A stretch of 11,767 nt of DNA from Chloroflexota bacterium (lineage in GTDB: Bacteria; Chloroflexota; Limnocylindria; Limnocylindrales; CSP1-4): assembly GCA_021777365.1 (NCBI GenBank), contig JAJYDP010000095.1, forward strand, positions 1-11,767. The letters run 5' to 3'. The notes beneath the pieces were generated by a model that saw nothing but the letters and a program-made list of their open reading frames with translations, did no database searches and was not told the origin of the DNA. Made by a program: the position numbers and the translations under genes. Positions 6,345 through 11,767 of this stretch are shown one piece after another; the first letter of the stretch is position 1, and the number at the start of each line of letters is the position of its first letter.

Positions 6345-6350
6345 ATGATC
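6330..6350. promoter_or_regulatory. Near-perfect 21-bp palindrome over the CDF start codon
   Basis: GATCGTGCGA (6330-6339) and TCGCATGATC (6341-6350) mirror each other around C6340, with a single mismatched pair (G6334/T6346) that becomes a G-U wobble in RNA. The start codon ATG at 6345-6347 lies in the right arm. As DNA it could be a dimeric regulator's operator. As RNA it would form a nine-pair hairpin with loop ACU, burying the start codon. No good ribosome site is seen upstream, which makes start-codon control plausible but unproven. Confidence 0.5.
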
Positions 6351-7331
6351 GGCGAGGCAGCGGTGGGAGCGAGCCCCCACCTCGAGGCGGGCCCCACGCT
6401 GCATGCTCGAACGGTCGCCCGCACCGCGCTCTCGCCGCGGTTGCTGGTCGCGCTGCTGCTCGCACTAGGCGTCCTCGTCCTGGAGGGCGGGGGCGGTCTG
6501 CTGACGGGCAGCCTGGCGCTGCTGAGCGACGCCACCCACGTGGCAGCCGACGTGGTGGCCCTGCTCATCGGGCTCACCGCTGCTCGCCTCGCGGCTCGAG
6601 AGCCGGACGCCGCCCACAGCTACGGGTTCCATCGGATGGAATCCATCGGCGCCCTCGTCAACGGAGCGCTGCTGGTGGCCACGAGTGCGGCGGTGCTCGC
6701 CGAGAGCGTGGGCCGGCTTCTCGCGCCGACGCCCATCGCGGCCACCGGGGTCCTGGGCGTCGGGATCGTCGCGCTCGTCACCAACACGACCTCCGCGCTG
6801 CTCGTGCACGGCATCGAGCGTCGCACGAGCGCCACCCGGGTGCTCGTGCTGCACCTCGCCGGCGACGCCGCCGGATCGTCAGCCGTCATCGCGGCCTCGT
6901 TGGTGATCCTGGCCGGGGGTCCACCGGTCCTCGATGCCGTGGCCAGCCTGGCGATCGGGGCGCTCCTGGGGTTCGCCGGCCTGAGGCTCCTGGGCGACGT
7001 GGTCCACATCCTCGCCGAAGGGGTCCCGGCGGAGCCTTCGTACGCCGTGGCGGACGCAGCCCTCCGCTCGGTGCCCGGTGCCACAGGGATCCACGACCTG
7101 CACGTGTGGGCGCTCGCCGAGGACCTGCCGCTCGTCACGGCGCACCTCGAGCTGCAGCCCACGGCCGACTCGTGCGATGTGTTGCCGGCCGCCACGCAGG
7201 CCCTGCGCCGCGTGGGCGTCGAGCACGCCACGCTCCAGCTGGAGCACGAGCCGTGCGGCCAGGGCCGGACCGGCCCGACCATCCGCATACCGGGGGGACG
7301 CACCGGACCGGCGTCCGTTCCGCAGCGATAG
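6345..7331 (+). CDS. Cation diffusion facilitator (CzcD/ZitB-type) metal efflux protein
   Basis: A 328-residue CDF-family antiporter that exports divalent metal ions such as Zn(II), Co(II), Cd(II) or Ni(II) in exchange for protons. GGLLTGSLALLSDATH (about residues 50-65) leads into the second membrane helix, where Asp62, His65 and Asp69 match the site A ligands. SYGFHRMESIGALVNG (92-107) is the family loop and third helix. HLAGD (His170, Asp174) in the fifth helix supplies the other half of site A. The cytoplasmic tail has the ferredoxin-like fold's IHDLHVWALAEDLPLVTAHL (249-268) and ends with LQLEHEPC. The pattern with two histidines fits Zn/Co/Cd transporters rather than the Mn or Fe type. 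The start is uncertain: the ATG at 6345 has no clear ribosome site, and a GTG at 6363 is also possible. It heads the second gene run. Confidence 0.88.
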   Translation: MIGEAAVGASPHLEAGPTLHARTVARTALSPRLLVALLLALGVLVLEGGGGLLTGSLALLSDATHVAADVVALLIGLTAARLAAREPDAAHSYGFHRMESIGALVNGALLVATSAAVLAESVGRLLAPTPIAATGVLGVGIVALVTNTTSALLVHGIERRTSATRVLVLHLAGDAAGSSAVIAASLVILAGGPPVLDAVASLAIGALLGFAGLRLLGDVVHILAEGVPAEPSYAVADAALRSVPGATGIHDLHVWALAEDLPLVTAHLELQPTADSCDVLPAATQALRRVGVEHATLQLEHEPCGQGRTGPTIRIPGGRTGPASVPQR

Positions 7332-7333
7332 CC

Positions 7334-7349
7334 GCGGCAGGTTTGCCGC
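7334..7349 (+). repeat. Small hairpin between the CDF and DsrE genes
   Basis: GCGGCA (7334-7339) and TGCCGC (7344-7349) form a six-pair stem with a GGTT loop directly after the CDF stop. Without a T-run it is at most an attenuator or RNA-processing site. Confidence 0.3.
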
Positions 7350-7410
7350 ATGAGCCCACAGGCTGACGCCGGAGGGACCGGCGATGGGGACACGAAGGGA
7401 AACGAACGAC

Positions 7411-7779
7411 ATGGCGGAAGCCGAGAAGCTCCTGATCCTGGTGACGCACGGACTCGACGAGCCCGAGAAGGTCACCATGCCGCTCGTGATGGCCGTCGGC
7501 GCCCTCGCGTCCGAGGTGGATGCCGTGATCGGGCTGCAGGAGGCGGGCGTCGAGCTGGCCGTCAAGGGCGCCGCCGACACGGTCGCCGCGGAAAGGTACC
7601 CGACGCTGGCGAAGGTCATGGCCGACTATCGGGAGCTCGGGGGGCGGCTGTTGGCCTGTCCTCTAGGCCTGGCCGCGCGGAACCTCGACGCCACGGAGCT
7701 TGTCGAGAACGCCGAGGTGGTTGCCGCGGGCCGGTTCATCGTCGAGATCACCTCAGCGTCCCACGTGCTCGTCTACTAG
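7411..7779 (+). CDS. DsrE-family protein
   Basis: A 122-residue soluble protein of the DsrE/DsrF-like superfamily. It opens with the family's first strand and loop, KLLILVTHGLDEPEKVTMPL, followed by a helix of small residues (VMAVGALASEVDAVIGLQEA). The later loop GGRLLACPLGLAARNLD holds the only cysteine (Cys83), at the place where many members have their reactive cysteine; it then ends in AGRFIVEITSASHVLVY. Known relatives relay sulfane sulfur (DsrE, TusD) or have unknown roles. The single cysteine would permit persulfide carriage but does not prove it. The start at 7411 follows GAAGGGA at 7395-7401 and gives the usual N-terminus; an alternative ATG at 7384 has a good GGAGGGA site and would add nine residues. 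It is followed by the FmdE gene after 16 bases, so they are surely co-transcribed. Confidence 0.85.
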   Translation: MAEAEKLLILVTHGLDEPEKVTMPLVMAVGALASEVDAVIGLQEAGVELAVKGAADTVAAERYPTLAKVMADYRELGGRLLACPLGLAARNLDATELVENAEVVAAGRFIVEITSASHVLVY

Positions 7780-7795
7780 CCACCAGGAGCGATCC

Positions 7796-8398
7796 ATGGA
7801 CGATATCGAGATCCTGAACCAGGCCCTGGCGTTCCACGGACACAAGTGCTGGGCCAGCACGGCCGGCGTGCGGCTCGGTCTCGCCGCGATGGACGCGCTG
7901 GGGGCGACCCGCGCGGGCGCGAAGGAGCTCCACGCGATCATCGAGACCGGCGACTACCACGGCGGGATGTGCTTCGGCGACGGCATCCAGTTCACCACAG
8001 GGTGCACCTTCGGCAAGGGCAACATCGAGAAGTCGGGGGAAGGGAAGTTCGCGGTCACCCTCATCGACAAGGGTTCGAAGCAGGCCGTCCGCGTCGCGTA
8101 CAAGCCCACGCTCCAGCCGCGTATCAGGGCAACCTCGTTCATGCAGAAGCGCGCCGCGGGTGTGCCGGCCTCGCAGATCCCCGACGCGGAGCAGATGGAG
8201 GTCGTGCACCTGGTCTGGGACGCGCTGGCGGAGGAGATCATGACCGTCGGACCGGTCGAGCCGCGCACATGGAGCGAGCCCGAGGAAGTGGTTCGCTTCG
8301 GGATCTGCCCGGGCTGCGGGGAGCTCGTGGCGGAGCCGTATCTGCGCGTCGCCGAAGGGAAGTTCGTCTGCGCCGCCTGCTCCGGCTACCCGCGCTGA
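7796..8398 (+). CDS. FmdE-family protein with C-terminal zinc ribbon
   Basis: A 200-residue protein of the FmdE family, named for a gene in the molybdenum formylmethanofuran dehydrogenase operon but widespread in bacteria with no such enzyme. The N-terminal domain begins FHGHKCWASTAGVRLGLAA with His14, His16 and Cys18. GDYHGGMCFGDGIQFTTGCT (Cys59, Asp62, Gln65, Cys70) and FGKGNIEK follow. These residues form the metal site known from FmdE-domain structures. A C-terminal four-cysteine zinc ribbon follows: CPGC (171-174) and CAAC (192-195), flanked by GELV and GKFVC. The length is typical and AGGAG at 7785-7789 supports the ATG at 7796. No methanofuran or molybdenum enzyme genes are nearby. It lies between the DsrE and TauE genes, so a job in binding or sensing a metal- or sulfur-linked substrate is inferred; its biochemical activity is unknown. 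Confidence 0.88.
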   Translation: MDDIEILNQALAFHGHKCWASTAGVRLGLAAMDALGATRAGAKELHAIIETGDYHGGMCFGDGIQFTTGCTFGKGNIEKSGEGKFAVTLIDKGSKQAVRVAYKPTLQPRIRATSFMQKRAAGVPASQIPDAEQMEVVHLVWDALAEEIMTVGPVEPRTWSEPEEVVRFGICPGCGELVAEPYLRVAEGKFVCAACSGYPR

Positions 8399-8428
8399 GC
8401 GCCCGCGGAGGATCGAGGCGACGTAGCG

Positions 8429-9175
8429 ATGCTCCTCTACGCGGTGGGCGGTGCGGCCGTCTTTCTGTTTTCCGGCGTCCTCGCCATGGCGGGTCTGGGG
8501 GCCGCGTTCCTCTTCGTGCCGCTCTTCTACTACCTGGGGGTGCCGCTCGGTCAGGCGACCTCGACGGCGCTGCTGCTGAACGCCGTCAGCCTCTCGGCGG
8601 CCACCGTCGCCTACTGGCGCGGCCGGCTCATTGACTGGCGGGCCGGGGTGCCGGTGCTCATCGCGGCGGTCATCCTGGCTCCGCTCGGAGCCCGCCTGAC
8701 CGCCAGCGTGGACCGTCGGGTCTTGCTGACCCTGTTTGTCCTGTTCCTCGTTTTCGCCGGCGCGATGATGCTCTTCTACCGGGCGCGCGCTGCCCGACGC
8801 GCGACGTCCAAAGCGGCCGAGGCCGCAGTCGGCGCGGGCGTGGGCGGCGTGGCCGGGTTCCTGGGCGGCCTGCTCGGGGTGGGCGGAGGCAACATCATCC
8901 TGCCCGGTCTGACCTGGCTCGGGCTCGAGCCCAAGGTCGCCGCGGGCACCACGGCCCTGGCGGTCTTCTTCTCGTCGCTCTCGGGCTTCGCCGGCCACGC
9001 CGCGCTGGGCGGACTGGACCCGCGCTTCACCCTCACCATGGCGGTCCTCGCTGGCGCAGGGTCGCTGGCCGGGTCGTATGTCATGCGGACGCGCCTGACC
9101 GGGCCACAGCTGAAGCGGATCGTCGGGGTCCTGCTGTGGGTGATCGCGGCCAAGATGGCGCTGGATCTGCTCTGA
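8429..9175 (+). CDS. TauE/SafE-family permease, second copy
   Basis: A 248-residue TSUP-family membrane protein. The first half carries FSGVLAMAGLGAAFLFVPLF (about residues 14-33), the second half VAGFLGGLLGVGGGNIILPG (about 145-164). The GVGGGNIILP motif is more canonical than in the first TauE protein of this window, which has GVGPGFLLMP. A basic loop (YRARAARRATSKAAEA) separates the halves. Family members export sulfite, thiosulfate-derived or organosulfonate anions. The gene starts 30 bases after FmdE; GAGGCG at 8415-8420 is a fair ribosome site. The two TauE proteins share layout but differ strongly, so they look like distinct subfamilies rather than a recent duplication. With DsrE and FmdE upstream and a TDT channel downstream, export of a sulfur anion is the leading guess. 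Confidence 0.88.
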   Translation: MLLYAVGGAAVFLFSGVLAMAGLGAAFLFVPLFYYLGVPLGQATSTALLLNAVSLSAATVAYWRGRLIDWRAGVPVLIAAVILAPLGARLTASVDRRVLLTLFVLFLVFAGAMMLFYRARAARRATSKAAEAAVGAGVGGVAGFLGGLLGVGGGNIILPGLTWLGLEPKVAAGTTALAVFFSSLSGFAGHAALGGLDPRFTLTMAVLAGAGSLAGSYVMRTRLTGPQLKRIVGVLLWVIAAKMALDLL

Positions 9176-9327
9176 TGCGCCGCTTCGCACAGCCGAGGCG
9201 GTGCCGTTGCCCCGCCCACCACGGCTGCCCCTCGCCGCCTTGACGACGCCGCGCGACCCCGCCTGGGCGCGCGTCCGCGCCGTTGCGCGCTTCACCCGCA
9301 CTCGTCAGCATCCCCGGAGGAACAGTC

Positions 9328-10440
9328 GTGTCCACCACCCTCGCTGTCGCGCAGGACACCCCGGCCGCGCCCGCGGTCCGCCTGCGCGGGTTCCACCCCG
9401 GCTGGTACGGCGCCGTCATGGGCACCGCCATCGTGGGGATCATCGCCTACCAGAACCCCGGGCAGATCGCCGGCCTCGGCGATCTCGGCAGGGGCTTCGG
9501 CGTGGCCATGGTCGCGCTGTCGGCCGTGCTCGCCGTTCTGCTCGGGATTCCGTACGTCGCGCGCTGGATCGGGCACCCCGACGCGGCGCGCGCGGACCTC
9601 GCCAACCCGGTGGCCGGCGCGCTCTACGGCACGTTCCCGGGCGGCATCCTCGTCCTGGCGGTGGGCATCGCCACGGTCGGGCCGTCGATCGGTGCGCCGG
9701 GTGACGTCGCGCTCATCGTCGGCGTACTGGCGGCCATCGGCCTTGTGCTCGCCTTCGCCGTCAGCGTGCTGTTCGCCCACCTGTTGTTCGTGACGCATCC
9801 GGTCGGACCGGAGGTCTCCAACGGGGCCTGGTTCATCCCGCCGGTCGTCAACATCGTGGTGCCACTGGCGCTGCTGCCCCTGGTGCCGCACGTGGCCCCG
9901 TCGGACGCCGCGCTGCTGATCTTCGCCTCCTACGCCTTCTGGGGCATGGGTTTCGTGCTCTTCGTGCTGGTCGCGTCGCTGCTGTATGACCGGCTGATCT
10001 TCCACCCCCTGCCCGCCGCGCCACTCGCGCCGTCGCTGTGGATCGGCCTGGGGCCGATCGGGGTGGGCAGCCTCGCGCTGCTGCGCATCGCGCAGGCCGG
10101 GACCCCGCTGTGGGGCACGGCCGCGCCGGTGATCGGGGTGCTCTCGTCGCTCACCGCGGCGGCGCTGTGGGGCTTCGGCCTGTGGTGGCTGGCCTCGGCG
10201 ATCCTGCTGCTGGCCGCGTACCTGCGGCGCGGCGAGCTGCCCTACGGCCTGGGCTGGTGGGCCTTCACGTTCCCGCTCGGGGCGTACACGGCCAGCACGC
10301 TTGCGCTGGCGCGCAGCTGGCACGTGGGCCTGCTGGAATCCGCCGCGGTGGCGCTGTTCGTGCTGCTGCTCGGCTTCTGGCTGGTGGTGAGCGCAGGCAC
10401 GCTGCGGGCGATGGCCAGCGGCGAGGTGTGGCGGCGGTGA
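9328..10440 (+). CDS. TDT-family (TehA/SLAC1/SSU1-like) anion channel or exporter
   Basis: A 370-residue protein of the tellurite-resistance/dicarboxylate transporter family, with about ten membrane helices. Diagnostic segments are GFHPGWYGAVMGTAIVGI near the N-terminus (about residues 21-38), a later FVTHPVGPEVSNGAWFIPPV, then VNIVVPLAL. NGAWFIPPVVNI is typical of this branch. Relatives include TehA, the plant anion channel SLAC1, malate permease Mae1 and the fungal sulfite pump Ssu1, so the cargo is a small anion. The GTG at 9328 is preferred because GGAGG lies at 9316-9320, seven bases upstream, and the product MSTTLAVAQDTPAAPAVRLR starts naturally. A 152-base gap separates it from the TauE gene; it may have its own promoter, but none is clear. 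It is followed 69 bases later by the broken arsR-like gene. Sulfite export is inferred from the context; tellurite or dicarboxylates are alternatives. Confidence 0.85.
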   Translation: MSTTLAVAQDTPAAPAVRLRGFHPGWYGAVMGTAIVGIIAYQNPGQIAGLGDLGRGFGVAMVALSAVLAVLLGIPYVARWIGHPDAARADLANPVAGALYGTFPGGILVLAVGIATVGPSIGAPGDVALIVGVLAAIGLVLAFAVSVLFAHLLFVTHPVGPEVSNGAWFIPPVVNIVVPLALLPLVPHVAPSDAALLIFASYAFWGMGFVLFVLVASLLYDRLIFHPLPAAPLAPSLWIGLGPIGVGSLALLRIAQAGTPLWGTAAPVIGVLSSLTAAALWGFGLWWLASAILLLAAYLRRGELPYGLGWWAFTFPLGAYTASTLALARSWHVGLLESAAVALFVLLLGFWLVVSAGTLRAMASGEVWRR

Positions 10441-10509
10441 TCCGCGACCGACCGGCCCGCGTGGACACAGGCCAGATCGCCCGCTCTGACCCCGGTGGAG
10501 GCACGGAAA

Positions 10510-10837
10510 ATGCATCACAGCGACGATCCGATCGTCCGGATGCTGGGGGCACTCGCCGACCCAGTGCGGCTCGAATATCGTGCGCCAGCTCTCGTGCGGC
10601 GGGGACGTGTCAGCCTGCGACCTGGGGGCGTGCCAGGAGGGCACTCAGCCCACGGTGTCCCATCACCCGCGAGTGCTGCGCGAGGCGGGCCTCGTCCGCG
10701 CTGACCGGCGCGGCACGTTCATCCACTACTCGCTCCAGCCGGTGGCCATCGAGCGGCTCGCGGCGCTGATCCACAGGCTCCCGGCGCCGCGACCCGAGGA
10801 ACTGCTGGCGCCGGGGGCCGGCCATCAGGCGCGCTGA
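10510..10837 (+). pseudogene. ArsR-family regulator, one-base frameshift
   Basis: The start HHSDDPIVRMLGALADPVRL is in one frame and the rest, NIVRQLSCGGDVSACDLGAC then TQPTVSHHPRVLREAGLVRA and GTFIHYSLQPVAIERLAALI, in the next. Removing one base near 10571-10574 (CGGCTCGAATATC) joins them as VRLNIVRQLSC, giving an ordinary ArsR of about 108 residues. Cysteines in SCGGDVSACDLGAC suggest metal, metalloid or persulfide sensing. The recognition helix reads TVSHHPRVLREAGL where relatives nearly always have a leucine; the proline (codon CCG, one change from CTG) should bend that helix. GGAGG at 10497-10501 supports the ATG at 10510. It sits at the end of the CDF-DsrE-FmdE-TauE-TDT run and probably once regulated it. 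The two lesions together favour real decay, but a sequencing indel is not excluded. Confidence 0.8.
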
Positions 10838-11132
10838 CGCGCGAGCGGTCGTCTGCGCGATGGTGCTGACGCGATGTCCTGCTTCGCGTTGGGGAACCAC
10901 GGGCCAGCTGAACCCGCACGCGTGTCGAAGCCGCTCGGAGTGCTGCGGATTCGCGGTGCGTCAACGATCACCGCGCCCGCCGGCGCGCCGATCGCGGCCG
11001 CCCGGACCCGCCCCCACGCCCGTTCACCGGATGTTCACCGCCGTTCACCGGTTCATCGACCGTCGGGCAGTACACCTGACACAGATCACCGAGGAGAGGT
11101 CCCCCGGGAGGAGAGGCGCAAAGGAGAGTCGC
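10838..11132. other. Intergenic region before the SPW-repeat gene
   Basis: About 295 bases without a supported gene. The left two-thirds shows no clear signal. The right part has the GTTCAYCG repeats (11022-11058), a purine-rich stretch, and the AAAGGAG ribosome site at 11120-11126. This is the likely promoter region of the SPW-repeat gene. Confidence 0.6.
11022..11058 (+). promoter_or_regulatory. Four GTTCAYCG direct repeats, PHO-box-like
   Basis: GTTCACCG occurs at 11022-11029, 11033-11040 and 11043-11050, followed by GTTCATCG at 11051-11058. The first steps are 11 and 10 bases, about one helical turn; the last is 8. This matches the layout of OmpR/PhoB-type activator sites. The GTTCACC core is the unit described for Streptomyces PhoP (PHO boxes: repeated 11-base units). 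They lie about 75 bases before the SPW-repeat start. A response regulator of this family is encoded just downstream on the other strand. Confidence 0.5.
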
Positions 11133-11495
11133 ATGGGCACGCAGAAGACGCTGAGCTGGCTGGTGGTCCTGGCCGGGATCTGGGAGGTTACCGCACCGTT
11201 CGTGCTCGGCTACACGGCCACCACGGCGTTCCTGTGGGACGCCCTGATCGTGGGCGCCGCGCTGGTCGTCTTGGGCGCGTGGGCCGCCCTGTCCAACCAG
11301 GAGGGCACCGATCGCGCCCTCGACTGGCTCAACGCGCTGGTCGGTCTCTGGCTGATCGCGGCGCCCTTCGTGCTCGGTTACACCGGGATCGCCGCGGCGC
11401 TCTGGAATGACGTCATCGTGGGTCTGATCGTGGCCGTCATCGCCGGCTGGGCTGCGGTGGCGCTCGGGCAGCGGCAGCACCCGCAGACGATGTGA
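11133..11495 (+). CDS. SPW-repeat membrane protein
   Basis: A 120-residue, four-helix membrane protein made of two similar halves: LSWLVVLAGIWEVTAPFVLG then WDALIVGAALVVLGAWAAL, and LDWLNALVGLWLIAAPFVLG then WNDVIVGLIVAVIAGWAAV. This is the two-repeat SPW domain (W-x-APF-x-LGY followed by W-x-D-x-IVG). The family has no established function; members are common in stress and envelope gene sets of high-GC bacteria. AAAGGAG at 11120-11126 places the start firmly at 11133. It appears to be a single-gene unit behind the GTTCAYCG repeats and converges on the response regulator gene. Family and start are secure; no role is claimed. Confidence 0.88.
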   Translation: MGTQKTLSWLVVLAGIWEVTAPFVLGYTATTAFLWDALIVGAALVVLGAWAALSNQEGTDRALDWLNALVGLWLIAAPFVLGYTGIAAALWNDVIVGLIVAVIAGWAAVALGQRQHPQTM

Positions 11496-11593
11496 CCTCC
11501 CGCCGACGTGTCCCTGCCGCCGCGGGAGCGGAAGGCAGGCGATCGCCGGAATCCGAAAGGCGAGCGGATCGACCGCGGCCCCGATCGCCTCCA

Positions 11594-11625
11594 GCGGCCC
11601 CGGTCAGACCCCTGGCCGGGGCCGC
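11594..11625. terminator. Bidirectional terminator-like hairpin
   Basis: GCGGCCCCGG (11594-11603) and CCGGGGCCGC (11616-11625) form a perfect ten-pair stem with a 12-base loop. It lies between two convergent genes and overlaps the 3' end of the minus-strand one. No T-run is seen on either side, so it fits a GC-rich, non-classical terminator. Confidence 0.5.
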
Positions 11626-11767
11626 GCCACGTCATCCGCAGCCCCGGCGCCGGGCCGCGGCATCCAGTAGCCGGTGCCGCGCTCCGTGCGGACGTAGTGC
11701 GGTTGCGCCGGATCGTCCTCTAGCTTCACGCGAAGCCGATGGACGTAGGTCTTCAGGTAGTCCGTCT
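11604..11767 (-). CDS. OmpR/PhoB-family response regulator, C-terminal end (partial)
   Basis: The complement strand from the right edge reads TDYLKTYVHRLRVKLEDDPA, then QPHYVRTERGTGYWMPRP, a 17-residue low-complexity tail, and TGA at 11606-11604. This is the recognition helix and C-terminal hairpin of the OmpR/PhoB winged-helix DNA-binding domain: YVxRLRxKLEDDP is the recognition helix, and VRTERGxGYxM the final wing. The receiver domain and start lie beyond the window. The frame is too short to stand out by length but is unmistakable by motif. Such regulators bind direct repeats spaced about 11 bases apart, the arrangement seen before the neighbouring SPW-repeat gene. A partner histidine kinase gene may lie further upstream, outside the window. 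Confidence 0.88.
   Translation of the reverse strand, partial: TDYLKTYVHRLRVKLEDDPAQPHYVRTERGTGYWMPRPGAGAADDVARPRPGV

Noticed and set aside
7748..9301. 517-residue open frame on the minus strand
   Set aside because: Antisense to FmdE and TauE, low complexity and no family signature.
9292..10644. 450-residue open frame on the minus strand
   Set aside because: Antisense to the clearly recognisable TDT gene and rich in R, G, Q, H and D without motifs; a composition artefact.
1..11767. CRISPR arrays, tRNA or rRNA genes
   Set aside because: No spaced identical repeats of suitable length, no tRNA T-loop with a matching acceptor stem, and no rRNA-like stretch were seen. The only short tandem repeats are the 8-base GTTCAYCG units.

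Overview
The window is GC-rich throughout, with tightly packed genes and mostly GTG/ATG starts. It suggests a high-GC soil or subsurface bacterium (Actinomycetota, Chloroflexota or Methylomirabilota-like). The sequence alone does not settle the phylum. All genes read rightwards except a response-regulator end at the right edge. The content is an accessory stress island: six intact or near-intact exporters for oxyanions, metalloids or metals, interleaved with small redox or metal-binding proteins, two ArsR-family regulators and scars of mobile elements.

Layout. Positions 1-218 hold the C-terminus of an IS21-type helper ATPase (IstB), fused without a stop to an internal piece of a ThiF/HesA E1-like adenylyltransferase (274-771). 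A terminator-like hairpin (840-862) and nested inverted repeats (871-912) follow. Next is a tight arsenic-type operon. A TauE/SafE permease overlaps an ArsR regulator carrying a Cys-Val-Cys As(III) site, which overlaps a small thioredoxin-like gene with an apparent one-base frameshift. An ACR3/BASS-type arsenite permease and an OsmC-family gene broken by two frameshifts come after it. An IS3-family element then intrudes. Its OrfA is intact, but OrfB is cut after about 68 residues and joined in frame to the last ~67 residues of a probable SAM-dependent methyltransferase. A ChrA-type chromate transporter follows directly.

After a 420-base leader containing an 11-bp-stem hairpin and a palindrome over the start codon, a second run begins: CDF cation efflux protein, DsrE-family protein, FmdE-family protein with a zinc ribbon, a second TauE/SafE permease, a TDT-family (TehA/SLAC1/SSU1-like) anion channel, and an ArsR regulator with a frameshift and a proline in its recognition helix. 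The window ends with an SPW-repeat membrane protein preceded by four GTTCAYCG direct repeats, and the C-terminal winged helix of an OmpR/PhoB-type response regulator on the minus strand.

How the genes may work together. Family knowledge suggests export of As(III) (ACR3 with ArsR), chromate (ChrA) and divalent cations (CDF). The two TauE/SafE proteins and the TDT protein suggest export of sulfite or another small sulfur or organic anion. The DsrE-FmdE-TauE-TDT run is the least conventional part and the best candidate for an undescribed function, perhaps handling a reactive sulfur species or a thiol- or metal-bound oxyanion. That role is inference only. Several broken small genes all need the same kind of correction (one extra base), so sequencing error must be excluded before they are called pseudogenes.
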